Assembly (NCBI RefSeq): GCF_038049925.1
Contig: NZ_CP145809.1
Coordinates: 3,940,599 to 4,004,598, forward strand
Origin: Georgenia sp. M64
GTDB lineage: Bacteria; Actinomycetota; Actinomycetes; Actinomycetales; Actinomycetaceae
Length of the DNA stretch: 64,000 nt
Reading direction: 5' to 3'
Shown here: positions 51,958 through 60,757 of the stretch, piece by piece
Layout: each line of letters starts with the position of its first letter
How positions within the stretch are numbered: the first letter of the stretch is position 1
Notes under the pieces: generated by a model
Databases searched by the model: none
What the model was told of the DNA's origin: nothing
What the model saw: the letters and a program-made list of their open reading frames with translations, nothing else
Made by a program: the position numbers and the translations under genes

Positions 51958-52881
51958 TCAGCCCATGTGGTCCAGGCGCCGCAGCAGGACCCCCTCGCGC
52001 AGCGCCCACGGGCAGATCTCGAGCTCCTCGATCCCGAGGTCCTTCATCGCCCGCTGGGCCACGAGCCCGCCCGCGACGATCTGGTAGGTCCGCTCGGGGG
52101 TGATCCCGGGCAGCTCCATGCGCTGCTCGGCGGGGATCTTCGCCAGGCGCGGGGTCCAGTCCTTGAGGTCGGCGAGCTGCATGCGCCGGCGCTCCTGCGC
52201 CCCGACGACGGCGAACCGCTGGCCGGCCAGCCGCGCGAGCGAGCGGAACGTCTTGGAGGTCGCGACCACCCGGTCGGGCGAGGGCAGCTTCCCCAGCTCC
52301 TTCACCAGCGGGGCGAGGGTCTTCTTGATGTGGGACCTCAGGTCGTCGATCTCGTCGGGCTCGGGCGGGTCGGAGCGCAGGAACTCCTTCGTCAGCCGGC
52401 CCGCGCCGAGCGGCACCGACGCCGCGAACTCGGGCTTCTCGTCGATGCCCATGGCGATCTCGAGCGAGCCGCCACCGATGTCGAGGACGAGGAGGCGCCC
52501 GGCGGCCCAGCCGTGCCAGCGCCGGGCGGCGAGGAACGTCAGCTCCGCCTCCTGCTGCCCCGAGAGCACGCGCAGCGGCACGCCGGCGATCTCCTCGAGG
52601 TGGGCGAGCACCTCCGCACCGTTCGTCGCCTCACGGATGGCCGAGGTCGCGATGCCCATCATCTCCTCGGCGCCGTGCTTGCGGGCGGCCTTGGTGGCCC
52701 TCGCGACGGCGTCACCGAGCGCCTCCACCCCCTCGCTGGTGATCTCGCCGTCGTCGAGGTAGCGCATGAGACGCACCGTGGTGCGCTCGTCGACGGCGGG
52801 CGCCGGCCGTGCGTCCGGCTCGGCGTCGACGATGAGCAGGTGCACGGTGTTCGAGCCGATGTCCAGGACGCCCAGTCGCAT
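51958..52881 (-). CDS. Ppx/GppA exopolyphosphatase/pppGpp phosphohydrolase family protein
   Basis: 307 residues. MRLGVLDIGSNTVHLLIVDA is the ATPase-fold phosphate 1 motif, and LLVLDIGGGSLEIAMG is phosphate 2. Only the two-lobe core is present, as in actinobacterial Ppx1/Ppx2. ATG lies 7 nt after TACCGT (minus strand 52894-52889), so the longer frame to 52962 is rejected. Hydrolyses polyphosphate and/or pppGpp; specificity not readable. Confidence 0.9.
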   Translation of the reverse strand: MRLGVLDIGSNTVHLLIVDAEPDARPAPAVDERTTVRLMRYLDDGEITSEGVEALGDAVARATKAARKHGAEEMMGIATSAIREATNGAEVLAHLEEIAGVPLRVLSGQQEAELTFLAARRWHGWAAGRLLVLDIGGGSLEIAMGIDEKPEFAASVPLGAGRLTKEFLRSDPPEPDEIDDLRSHIKKTLAPLVKELGKLPSPDRVVATSKTFRSLARLAGQRFAVVGAQERRRMQLADLKDWTPRLAKIPAEQRMELPGITPERTYQIVAGGLVAQRAMKDLGIEELEICPWALREGVLLRRLDHMG

Positions 52882-53025
52882 GCCGGTCACGGTAGTGCCG
52901 TCCCCGGACCCGCGCCCGGGCGCCGCCGTCGCCCCCGCCGTCGCCGTCGCCGGCTTAGGCACCCGGGCGCCGACGACCTAGGCTCGTGACCGACCAGGCG
53001 ACCCCCACCGGAGATACCCCACCTC

Positions 53026-54591
53026 ATGAGCACCATGCTGCAGAAGGCCGTCACCCCGCAGATGTCCGCCGCCTACCTCGACCGGGGGCTGGACCGCGTC
53101 GCGGGCTACGTCGTCCCGGCGGCTGACGTCGCCGAGGTCACGACCACGCAGGGACTGTTCGAGCTCCACGGGCTCGGGTTCGCGGGCACGCCGTTCTCCC
53201 CGGACCGCCCGATCGACGTCCTGCACGTCCCCACGGCCCCCACGGCCGTCCTCGTCCCGGCCACCGGCGGCACGGACGAGGCCGGGCGACGCGCCACGGG
53301 CGGCACCTTCCTGGAGCGGCCGCCGTTCAACGGCACCGGGTTCGCCGGCACCGGCGACGTCGTCGCCCCCCTGTCCTGGCTCGAGCACACCCGCCTCACG
53401 CCCGGCGCGCGGCTGTGGCGCTTCCACCCCGGCGGCGCCGAGCCCGAGCTCATCGGATCCTACCACGGCGTCGCGTTCGGGTGGCAGAACCACCTCTCCG
53501 ACGACTCCTTCCACGCGCTCCTGCCGTCGAAGTACGTCGGGCCCGTGGCCAAGCTCGCCCTGGGCACGTTCGCGGCGGACGTGCGCGCCGACGACGACGG
53601 CGCACCCACCGTCGTCACGATCGTCACGGTCGCGAAGGACCCCGAGAAGCACGGCTTCAGCCGGACGAAGGCGGGCACCTGGGCCAAGCAGCTCGCCGCC
53701 GCCGAGGTGCCCGAGCTGTTCGAGATCCACGCCAGCGCCCGCTGGCACGGCATCCCGGTCCGGATCGTCGACCAGGGACCCGACAAGGACGGCCAGCAGA
53801 TGTGCCGGGTCACCTCCCTCGCCCACGACGCCGACGTCGCCGAGCGGCTGGGGATGGACAAGGTCGACGTCGGCGTCTACGAGACGACCGTGCCGCTCTC
53901 GGTCCTCACCGACGTCGTGTACGCCCAGCGCGTGCCGCGTGCCTGGGCAAAGGAGGGCCAGCTCGCGCAGGCCTCCTCGGCCGGGCCGGCGGACCCCGCG
54001 GGCGCTCCTGCCCGCACCGCGTCGGCGCCGCGGGTCAACGTCGGCACGCCCGTCGTCACCGTCGCGCCCGGGTCGCCCGAGGCGGACCACCCCATGGCGA
54101 AGTTCGCCGCGGAGCTCCAGCGCGTCGCCCAGGGGCTGGTCTCGGTCGCCCCCACCGGGTGGACGCGTGCACGGGTCCTGTGCCGCATGGTCGGCAGCCG
54201 CGGGGAGGTCATGGCCGCCGCCACCGGCGCCGAGGGCAAGGAGGTGCCGCTGCCTGGCCTGCCCGGCGACGTCGCGCGCGCCATGTCGGAGATGCGGCAC
54301 AAGGCCTTCGAACCGGGCAAGGGGACGTGGTTCACCGCCCTGGTCACCCTCGAGCGCAGCGGCAAGCTCTCCCTCAACCTCGACTACAACAACGAGCAGA
54401 AGTGGGGACGCCCGCTCGAGCCCGGGCAGTTCGCCGAGGACCTGCGGCGCTACCCCCGCGACGACGAGCACACGCCCGCCTGGCTGCGCGAGCGCCTCGC
54501 CGCGGACGCCGCCGCCCAGGCCGCCGACCAGCCCGGCACCGACGACGACGGCCCCACGGATCCGGCAGGCGACGCGACGCCGCGATCCTGA
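53026..54591 (+). CDS. Unknown 521-residue protein with YezG-like C-terminal segment
   Basis: Not recognised as a whole. Residues 1-340 contain a possible beta-rich domain (GTFLERPPFNGTGFAGTGDV, RLWRFHPGGAEPELIGSYHG) and a second part with FEIHASARWHGIPVRIVDQG. The C-terminal about 100 residues (MRHKAFEPGKGTWFTALVTL, then KLSLNLDYNNEQKW) resemble the YezG/DUF600 fold found in immunity proteins. No signal peptide or membrane helix. The final codons lie inside a 34-bp tandem repeat. A toxin/immunity-related origin is possible but unproven; no partner gene is adjacent. Confidence 0.6.
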   Translation: MSTMLQKAVTPQMSAAYLDRGLDRVAGYVVPAADVAEVTTTQGLFELHGLGFAGTPFSPDRPIDVLHVPTAPTAVLVPATGGTDEAGRRATGGTFLERPPFNGTGFAGTGDVVAPLSWLEHTRLTPGARLWRFHPGGAEPELIGSYHGVAFGWQNHLSDDSFHALLPSKYVGPVAKLALGTFAADVRADDDGAPTVVTIVTVAKDPEKHGFSRTKAGTWAKQLAAAEVPELFEIHASARWHGIPVRIVDQGPDKDGQQMCRVTSLAHDADVAERLGMDKVDVGVYETTVPLSVLTDVVYAQRVPRAWAKEGQLAQASSAGPADPAGAPARTASAPRVNVGTPVVTVAPGSPEADHPMAKFAAELQRVAQGLVSVAPTGWTRARVLCRMVGSRGEVMAAATGAEGKEVPLPGLPGDVARAMSEMRHKAFEPGKGTWFTALVTLERSGKLSLNLDYNNEQKWGRPLEPGQFAEDLRRYPRDDEHTPAWLRERLAADAAAQAADQPGTDDDGPTDPAGDATPRS

Positions 54592-54661
54592 CCCCGGCGG
54601 CGCTACGCCGCGGCACCGATCCTGACCACAGCGGCGCGACGCCGCGGCACCGATCCTGACC
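54574..54661 (+). repeat. 34-bp tandem repeat covering the stop codon
   Basis: GATCCTGACC occurs at 54584, 54618 and 54652, exactly 34 bp apart. The two full units (54594-54627 and 54628-54661) differ at three positions, and a partial copy lies at 54574-54593. The first copy contains the last codons and TGA of the 53026-54591 gene. Confidence 0.85.
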
Positions 54662-54686
54662 CGGCCGGCGGGACGCCCCCGGCCAG

Positions 54687-54735
54687 CGGAGCGCCCACGA
54701 CCAGCAGCCGGCGTCCCGGAGCGCCCACGACCAGC
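54687..54735 (+). repeat. 19-bp direct repeat at 30-bp period
   Basis: CGGAGCGCCCACGACCAGC occurs at 54687-54705 and again, identical, at 54717-54735. It follows the 34-bp repeat. Confidence 0.85.
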
Positions 54736-54758
54736 GGCACGCCCCCGACCACCACTCG

Positions 54759-54797
54759 CCGAAGATTCCGTCTGGATATCCCTGACAGATCTTTCGG
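54759..54797. terminator. Imperfect AT-rich hairpin before the copper operon
   Basis: Outer arms CCGAAGA (54759-54765) and TCTTTCGG (54790-54797) pair with one bulged T, and an inner TCTG/CAGA pair lies at 54771-54774 and 54786-54789. The loop holds GGATATCC. It is the most AT-rich stretch of the gap and could end the upstream transcript. Confidence 0.4.
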
Positions 54798-54875
54798 CCA
54801 GTGGGGGCTGCGGGGGCCGCTGCAGGCGCACGGCCCACCGCCCGCCGCCCGCAGGACCTTGGTCCCGGAGAGGAA

Positions 54876-54930
54876 TACCCCGGGCAGGTACTGTTCTCGG
54901 GTAGACGTCGATACCCCCTAGGGGTACGCT
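54876..54930 (+). promoter_or_regulatory. CsoR-type copper operator and csoR promoter
   Basis: The palindrome TACCCCCTAGGGGTA at 54912-54926 has the G/C-tract dyad bound by CsoR repressors. A TACGCT -10 candidate at 54925-54930 overlaps it, so bound CsoR would block polymerase. A weaker site of the same length, TACCCCGGGCAGGTA, lies at 54876-54890. Copper binding would release the repressor and turn on csoR-copZ-copA. Confidence 0.7.
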
Positions 54931-54987
54931 CTCGTACTGAGGCAGGAACGAGACCGGCCCGCGAGGGTCGACCGGAGGAGGTCCGTC

Positions 54988-55269
54988 ATGGCCGGCTACA
55001 GCGGGACGAAGGACCAGTACGCCAAGCGGTTGCGCCGCATCGAGGGCCAGGTGCGCGGTATCGCGCGCATGGTCGACGAGGACGTGTACTGCATCGACGT
55101 GCTGACCCAGATCTCTGCGGTCACCAAGGCCCTCCAGGCGGTCGGCATCGGGCTGGTCGAGGACCACCTCAACCACTGCGTCGTCGACGCCGCCAAGGCC
55201 TCGGACGAGGAGGGCCGGGAGAAGGTCACCGAGGCCGCAGAGGCCATCGCCCGTCTCGTCCGGTCCTGA
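54988..55269 (+). CDS. csoR: CsoR-type copper-sensing repressor
   Basis: 93 residues, normal length. The Cu(I) ligands are in register: C35 (DVYCIDVLTQ), H60 and C64 (EDHLNHCVVD). RLRRIEGQVRGIARMV is the family N-terminal helix that contacts DNA. ATG has GGAGGAGG upstream. Lies directly behind its own operator and 85 bp before copZ, so autoregulation is likely. Confidence 0.94.
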   Translation: MAGYSGTKDQYAKRLRRIEGQVRGIARMVDEDVYCIDVLTQISAVTKALQAVGIGLVEDHLNHCVVDAAKASDEEGREKVTEAAEAIARLVRS

Positions 55270-55354
55270 GACATCGTCCGGTCCTGACCCAGCGCACCGC
55301 ACCGCCCCCTGCCGGACCGCGGCAGGGCCCACGACCCACCACGAGGAGCACAGC

Positions 55355-55603
55355 ATGAGCACCACCGAGATCGAGCGCACCACCGTCATCGACGTCGAGG
55401 GCATGACCTGCGGGCACTGCGTCCACGCCGTCACCACCGAGCTCTCGGGCCTCGAGGGCGTCCGGAGCGTCTCCGTCGACCTCAACGCCGGCGGCGTCTC
55501 CCCGGTGACGGTCGTCTCCGGCTCCACCATCGACGACGACGCTCTCCGCGCCGCCGTGGACGAGGCCGGCTACGCCGTCACCGCCGTCCGCCGCGACGCC
55601 TGA
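55355..55603 (+). CDS. copZ: CopZ-like copper chaperone (heavy-metal-associated domain)
   Basis: 82 residues, a single HMA domain. The Cu-binding motif is GMTCGHC (C19, C22). Carries Cu(I) in the cytoplasm to the pump CopA encoded downstream. ACGAGGAG precedes the ATG. Confidence 0.93.
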   Translation: MSTTEIERTTVIDVEGMTCGHCVHAVTTELSGLEGVRSVSVDLNAGGVSPVTVVSGSTIDDDALRAAVDEAGYAVTAVRRDA

Positions 55604-55705
55604 GACACCCCGGTCCGCGGCCGCCGCGGGCGGCCGCGGACCACCAGCGGCGCACCCTTGCGCCGCCGCGCCGGCACCGGTCGGCATGAGAACGGGAAGG
55701 CACCA

Positions 55706-58447
55706 ATGACCACCGCCACCGAGCGCACCCCGCTGCCGATCGAGCCGATCGGCGAGGTCGACCTGACCGTCGAGGGCATGACCTGCTCCTCGTGCGTCAG
55801 CCGCGTCGAGAAGCGCCTCAACAAGGTCCCGGGCGTCCGGGCGACCGTCAACCTCGCCACCGAGACCGCCCACGTGAGCCTCGCGTCGGACGTCCCCGAC
55901 ACCGATCTCGTTGCCGCCGTCGAGGCCGCCGGATACACGGCGTCCGTGACCCGCCGGAAGGTGGCGACCGCACCCGTGGCACCAACCGGCGCAGCCGAGG
56001 CGGCCACCGCCGCGGCCCCGACGTTCCTGCGCGAGCTGGACCTCGCCGTCGAGGGCATGACGTGCTCCTCCTGCGTCGCGCGGGTGGAGAAGAAGCTCAA
56101 CAAGCTCCCCGGCGCGAGCGCGACGGTCAACCTCGCCACCGAGACGGCACACGTCACCCTCGCCGAGGACGTCCCCGAGGCGGACCTGCTCGCAGCCATC
56201 TCCGCGGCCGGCTACTCCGGGCGGGTCACCAAGGTCCGTGGCGGGACGCCCGAGGCGACCACCACCGGCCCGGCCGCGGCACCCGGCGCGGACGTGCCGG
56301 TCGCCCCGGGGAGCGACGCCACCACCGTCCCCACCGCCGCGCCCACCGCCGACGAGGCCGCCGACACCTCCTCCCCCGCCGAGCGGCGTGCGGCGGACCT
56401 GCTGCGCCGCCTGCGCGTCTCCGCCGTCCTGACCGTCCCGGTCGCGGCGCTGTCGATGGTCCCGGCCCTGCAGTTCCCCGGGTGGCAGTGGGTCGTCCTG
56501 GCCCTGGCCCTGCCCGTGGTCACGTGGGGCGCGTGGCCCTTCCACCTCGCCGCGTTCCGCGCCGGCCGCCACGGCTCCTCGACGATGGACACCCTCGTCT
56601 CGCTCGGCGTCATCGCCGCGACCCTGTGGTCGCTGTGGGCGATCACGCTCGGCGGCGCCGGCGAGATCGGCATGCGGATGCAGTTCCAGCTCTTCCCCGC
56701 CGCCGACGCCCCCCGGTCCCACATGCCCGAGCTCTACCTCGAGGTCGCGGCCGTCGTCACGACGTTCCTCCTCGCGGGCCGCTACGCCGAGTCCCGCTCG
56801 CGCCGCAGCGCCGGGGACGCCCTGCGCGCCCTGCTCTCCCTCGGTGCGAAGGACGTCGCCAGGGTGCGCCTCGACGCCGCGGGCAACCGCACCGAGACCC
56901 GCGTGCCCGTCGAGGCCCTCGTGACCGGCGACCTCTTCGCGGTGCGGCCCGGTGAGAAGGTCGCCACCGACGGCGTCGTCGTCGAGGGCACCTCGGCCCT
57001 GGACACCTCCCTGCTGACCGGCGAGCCGGTGCCCGTCGACGTCGGCCCCGGCGACGCCGTCACCGGCGCCACCGTCAACACCTCCGGCAGCCTGCTCGTG
57101 CGCGCCACCCGGGTCGGCGACGAGACGACGCTGGCCCAGATCGCCCGGCTCGTCACCCAGGCGCAGGCCGGCAAGGCCCCCGTCCAGCGCCTCGCGGACC
57201 GGATCTCGGCCGTCTTCGTCCCGATCGTCATCACGCTCGCCGTGGCGACCTTCGTGACATGGCTGGCGCTGGGCAACCCCCTGCAGTCGGCGTTCACCGC
57301 CGCCGTCGCCGTCCTCATCATCGCCTGCCCGTGCGCGCTCGGCCTGGCCACGCCGACCGCCCTGCTCGTGGGCACCGGCCGCGCCGCCCAGCTCGGCATC
57401 GTCATCAAGGGCCCCGAGATCCTCGAGTCCACCCGCCGGGTGGACACGATGGTCCTGGACAAGACCGGGACCGTGACCGAGGGACGCATGCGCCTGGCCG
57501 ACGTCCTCGCCCCCGCGGCGGCGGACGGCTCGGGCTACACCGACGGCACCCGCGCCGACGTCCTGCGCCTGGCCGGGTCGGTCGAGGCCGGCAGCGAGCA
57601 CCCCATCGCCCGCGCCGTCGCGGACGCCGCCCAGGAGGCGGCCCGGACAGCCGGCACCACCCTGCCGCAGGCCCGGGACTTCTCCAACCACGCCGGGCGC
57701 GGGGTCTCGGCCACGGTGGACGACGGCGGCACCGCCCGCGACGTCCTCGTCGGCCGTCCCTCCTGGCTGGCCGGGCAGGGCGTCGCGGGCACCGGCCCGG
57801 ACGACGACGTCACCCGTGCCCACGCCCACGCCGAGACCGACGGCGCGACCGCCGTCGTCGTCGCCTGGGAGGGCCGGGCCCGTGGCGTCCTCGTCCTGCG
57901 CGACGAGGTCAAGGCCACCTCGGCGCAGGCCGTCGCCCAGATCAAGGAGCTGGGCATCACCCCCTACCTCCTCACCGGCGACAACCGCGCCGCGGCCGAG
58001 CGGGTGGCCGGCGAGGTCGGGATCGCGCCCGAGCACGTCATCGCCGAGGTCCTCCCCGAGGACAAGCTCGACGTCGTGCGGTCGCTGCAGGACCGCGGCC
58101 GTGTCGTCGGGGTGGTCGGCGACGGCGTCAACGACGCCGCCGCTCTCGCCCAGGCGGGCCGGCAGGGCCTGGGCCTGGCCATGGGCACCGGCACCGACGC
58201 GGCGATCGAGGCCTCGGACATCACACTCGTGCGCGGCGACCTGCGCTCGGCCCCCACGGCGATCCGCATCTCCCGCAAGACCCTGCGGATCATCAAGCAG
58301 AACCTGTTCTGGGCGTTCGCGTACAACGTCGCGGCGATCCCGCTGGCGGCGTCCGGCCTGCTCAACCCGATGATCGCCGGGGCCGCGATGGCGGCGAGCT
58401 CGGTCATCGTCGTGACGAACTCGCTGCGGCTGCGCCGCGCCGGCTGA
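55706..58447 (+). CDS. copA: CopA-type copper-exporting P1B ATPase
   Basis: 913 residues with two N-terminal HMA domains (GMTCSSC at about 27-30 and 120-123). Membrane core contains ACPCALGLATP with the CPC metal site. The cytoplasmic loop has DKTGTVTEG (phosphorylated Asp), the HP motif GSEHPIARA and VVGDGVNDAAAL. Eight membrane helices expected. GGGAAGG precedes the ATG. Exports Cu(I). Third gene of the csoR operon. Confidence 0.95.
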   Translation: MTTATERTPLPIEPIGEVDLTVEGMTCSSCVSRVEKRLNKVPGVRATVNLATETAHVSLASDVPDTDLVAAVEAAGYTASVTRRKVATAPVAPTGAAEAATAAAPTFLRELDLAVEGMTCSSCVARVEKKLNKLPGASATVNLATETAHVTLAEDVPEADLLAAISAAGYSGRVTKVRGGTPEATTTGPAAAPGADVPVAPGSDATTVPTAAPTADEAADTSSPAERRAADLLRRLRVSAVLTVPVAALSMVPALQFPGWQWVVLALALPVVTWGAWPFHLAAFRAGRHGSSTMDTLVSLGVIAATLWSLWAITLGGAGEIGMRMQFQLFPAADAPRSHMPELYLEVAAVVTTFLLAGRYAESRSRRSAGDALRALLSLGAKDVARVRLDAAGNRTETRVPVEALVTGDLFAVRPGEKVATDGVVVEGTSALDTSLLTGEPVPVDVGPGDAVTGATVNTSGSLLVRATRVGDETTLAQIARLVTQAQAGKAPVQRLADRISAVFVPIVITLAVATFVTWLALGNPLQSAFTAAVAVLIIACPCALGLATPTALLVGTGRAAQLGIVIKGPEILESTRRVDTMVLDKTGTVTEGRMRLADVLAPAAADGSGYTDGTRADVLRLAGSVEAGSEHPIARAVADAAQEAARTAGTTLPQARDFSNHAGRGVSATVDDGGTARDVLVGRPSWLAGQGVAGTGPDDDVTRAHAHAETDGATAVVVAWEGRARGVLVLRDEVKATSAQAVAQIKELGITPYLLTGDNRAAAERVAGEVGIAPEHVIAEVLPEDKLDVVRSLQDRGRVVGVVGDGVNDAAALAQAGRQGLGLAMGTGTDAAIEASDITLVRGDLRSAPTAIRISRKTLRIIKQNLFWAFAYNVAAIPLAASGLLNPMIAGAAMAASSVIVVTNSLRLRRAG

Positions 58448-58456
58448 CGGGGTCAC

Positions 58457-58470
58457 GGCGCGGCCGCGCC
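58457..58470. terminator. Perfect palindrome between convergent copA and HAD gene
   Basis: GGCGCGGCCGCGCC is a 14-bp perfect palindrome 10 bp after copA, followed by GC-rich inverted segments and a GGGGGCGCCCGCCCC stretch at about 58496. It may terminate transcription from both sides; no T-tract is present. Confidence 0.35.
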
Positions 58471-58509
58471 GGGTCCCCGCGCCGCTGACAAGAGTGGGGG
58501 CGCCCGCCC

Positions 58510-59178
58510 CTACCGGGCGAGCGCCTCCACCCGCTCGACCGTCACCTCGTCCAGGCTGCCCAGGCGCACGGCGGCGAGCTCGAGGGCGTCCGGGGCGACG
58601 TCGTAGGCGTCGTGCGGGATGGCGATCACGCGCATCCCTGCCGCCGCGGCCGACCGGACGCCGTTGGAGGAGTCCTCGATGGCGACGGCGGCGGCGGGCT
58701 CGACGCCGAGGAGCTCGCACGCGCGCAGGTACCCGTCCGGGGAGGGCTTGCCTGCCGCGACCTCCTCGGTGGAGACCGTCGCGGCGAAGCGGTCGGTCAC
58801 CCCCAGCTCGGCCAGGACGGTGTCGATCAGCCGCCGCGGGCTGGACGAGGCCAGCCCGAGCGGCCACCGGGCGGAGAGGCGGTGGATCGCCTCGACCGCG
58901 CCGGGCATGAGCGGGACGCCGGCACGGTAGTGGGCGGCCATGCCGTCGATCGTGCGGCCGGCGAGCTCGCCGGGCTCACCCCGAAGACCGACCTCGCGCG
59001 CGAGGAACGTGGACCACTCCGGGGTGGACATGCCCATCATCGCCTCGGTGGCCCCCGCGGGCCACGGGACGCCGTCCTCGGCGGCCATGCCCCGGCGGAC
59101 CTCGTCCCAGAGCGTCTCGGTGTCGGTGATGATGCCGTCCATGTCCAGGACGACGGCGGCGATGGCGGCTGCGGTCAT
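58510..59178 (-). CDS. HAD-superfamily phosphatase (beta-phosphoglucomutase-like)
   Basis: 222 residues. Motif I VVLDMDGIITDTETLWDEV, motif II LASSSPRR, motif III Lys in AAGKPSPDGYLRACELLG, motif IV AIEDSSNGVRSAAAAGM. The cap domain is of the helical C1 type. ATG lies 7 nt after GATGAT (minus strand 59191-59186). Sugar-phosphate phosphatase or mutase; substrate open. The longer frame to 59271 is rejected. Confidence 0.9.
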   Translation of the reverse strand: MTAAAIAAVVLDMDGIITDTETLWDEVRRGMAAEDGVPWPAGATEAMMGMSTPEWSTFLAREVGLRGEPGELAGRTIDGMAAHYRAGVPLMPGAVEAIHRLSARWPLGLASSSPRRLIDTVLAELGVTDRFAATVSTEEVAAGKPSPDGYLRACELLGVEPAAAVAIEDSSNGVRSAAAAGMRVIAIPHDAYDVAPDALELAAVRLGSLDEVTVERVEALAR

Positions 59179-59246
59179 GGCACCCATCATCCCGCGCACC
59201 ACCGGCGCCGCTCGGTGACCGGCGCCCGGTCGGCGAGACTGGGGCG

Positions 59247-60029
59247 GTGGACACGACGACAACGACCGCACCGACGACGCGCCGACGCCTGCGTGGCGAG
59301 ATCCTCATCGTCCTGGGCCTCTCCCTGGGCGAGGCGGCCGTCTACGCGGTGGTCAACATCCTCGCCCGCCTCACCCTCACCACGCCGCTCGGCGAGCAGA
59401 CCACCGCCCTGAACCCCTCCCGCTCGCCGCGGCCGTACCTCGACCTCACCTACCAGCTCCTCGGCATCGGGTTCGCCCTCGTCCCCGTGGCCCTGGCCCT
59501 GTTCCTCCTGTCCGAGCCCGGCCGGCGGGCCACGGCGCGCATCGGCCTCGACGGCGCCCGGCCGTGGCGCGACCTCGCCGCGGGCGCGGGCCTCGCCGCC
59601 CTCATCGGTGTCCCGGGCCTCGGTCTGTACCTGCTCGGCCGCGCCCTGGGCGTGACCGTGGAGGTCCAGGCCTCGGCGCTCGCGGAGCACTGGTGGACCG
59701 TGCCCGTCCTGGTCCTCGCGGCGCTGAAGAACGCCCTCCTCGAGGAGGTCGTCGTGGCCGGGTACCTCATCGAGCGGCTCGAGCAGCTCGGCTGGGGGCC
59801 GCGCGCCGTTGTCGCCACGAGCGCGCTGGTGCGCGGGGCGTACCACCTGTACCAGGGCTTCGGACCGCTGCTGGGCAACGTCGTCATGGGCGTCGTGTTC
59901 GGCGAGTACTACCGCCGCCGACGGCGCACCATGCCGCTCGTCGTCGCGCACACCCTCATCGACGTGGTCGCCTTCGTCGGCTACGCCCTGCTCCCGGCCG
60001 CGGCGCTCGCCGCCCTCGGACTGGCCTGA
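59247..60029 (+). CDS. CPBP/Abi-type intramembrane protease family protein
   Basis: 260 residues with six to eight membrane helices. The EE motif is in NALLEEVVVAGYLIERL and the His motif in ALVRGAYHLYQGFGPLLGN and VVAHTLIDVVAF. The usual Arg of the EEXXXR motif is replaced by Ala. GTG start lies 6 nt after GAGACT (59235-59240). Members cleave prenyl or membrane substrates; target unknown. Confidence 0.85.
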   Translation: MDTTTTTAPTTRRRLRGEILIVLGLSLGEAAVYAVVNILARLTLTTPLGEQTTALNPSRSPRPYLDLTYQLLGIGFALVPVALALFLLSEPGRRATARIGLDGARPWRDLAAGAGLAALIGVPGLGLYLLGRALGVTVEVQASALAEHWWTVPVLVLAALKNALLEEVVVAGYLIERLEQLGWGPRAVVATSALVRGAYHLYQGFGPLLGNVVMGVVFGEYYRRRRRTMPLVVAHTLIDVVAFVGYALLPAAALAALGLA

Positions 60030-60084
60030 CTGTGGACGGGCCCGACCGCCGCCGAGGTGGACCGCCCGGACTGCCCGTCTGCCG

Positions 60085-60182
60085 CCCCGGGGAGCAACGC
60101 AGGAGCGGGTCCTGAGCAACGCCCCCGGGGAGCAACGCCGGAGCGGGGCCTGAGCAACGCCCCGGCGCGCTTCTGAGCAACC
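60085..60182 (+). repeat. 38-bp tandem repeat, two copies plus a partial copy
   Basis: Units 60085-60122 and 60123-60160 start CCCCGGGGAGCAACGC and contain GAGCAACG twice each. A third, partial unit with GAGCAACC follows to 60182. Located in the 244-bp gap between two membrane-protein genes. Confidence 0.85.
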
Positions 60183-60273
60183 GTTCCCCTGTCCGGTGCC
60201 GGTCGCGCCGCCCTACCGTTCGTGGCGGCCCGCCGACGGCGGCGGGTCCCGCCCGAGCAGAAGAGGTTGCCCC

Positions 60274-60741
60274 ATGACCGCCGCCCTCCGCGCCCTCGCC
60301 GGGGCCGCCGCCGCCCTCATGATCGGGGTTCTGGCCGGCGTCACCGCGCGTGTGCTCATGCGTCTCGTCGCCGTGGTCGCCGGCGGCGAGACGGGCTTCT
60401 CCCTCAGCGGCAGCCTCGCCATCGTCGCGCTCTTCGTCGTGGCCATGCTCCCCGGGGCGGTCGCCCTCGGGCTCGGCCGGCGCCGCACCGGTGCGGTCCT
60501 GCTGTGGACGGGCGCCGCCCTCCTGCTCTTCCAGAGCGCGGTGATCCCGCTCCAGGAGGACCGGGCGGCCCTGTTCGGGGCGGGCACCGTGACGACCGTC
60601 CTCGCCGTCGTGCTCCTCCTCTCCTTCCCCGCCCTCGTCCTCGCCCAGACGGTGGCGACCGCCCGGGCCGCCCGGCTGCTCGCGGCGCGGCTGGTCCCGG
60701 CCGCACCGAGGGCCGAGGCCACGGTCGGCGCGGCACGCTGA
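60274..60741 (+). CDS. Small four-helix membrane protein, unknown
   Basis: 155 residues, four membrane helices (LAGAAAALMIGVLAGVTARV, LAIVALFVVAMLPGAVALGL, AVLLWTGAALLLFQSAVI, VLAVVLLLSFPALVLAQTV). No family recognised. AGAGG lies 8 nt before the ATG, and a TACCGT hexamer 55 bp upstream is a possible -10. Codon use is like its neighbours. Confidence 0.6.
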   Translation: MTAALRALAGAAAALMIGVLAGVTARVLMRLVAVVAGGETGFSLSGSLAIVALFVVAMLPGAVALGLGRRRTGAVLLWTGAALLLFQSAVIPLQEDRAALFGAGTVTTVLAVVLLLSFPALVLAQTVATARAARLLAARLVPAAPRAEATVGAAR

Positions 60742-60757
60742 ACGGGGCGTGCCGGCG

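Noticed and set aside
55226-58867. 1213-codon open frame antisense to copZ-copA
   Set aside because: Composition is that of an antisense frame; copA has all P-type ATPase motifs on the other strand.
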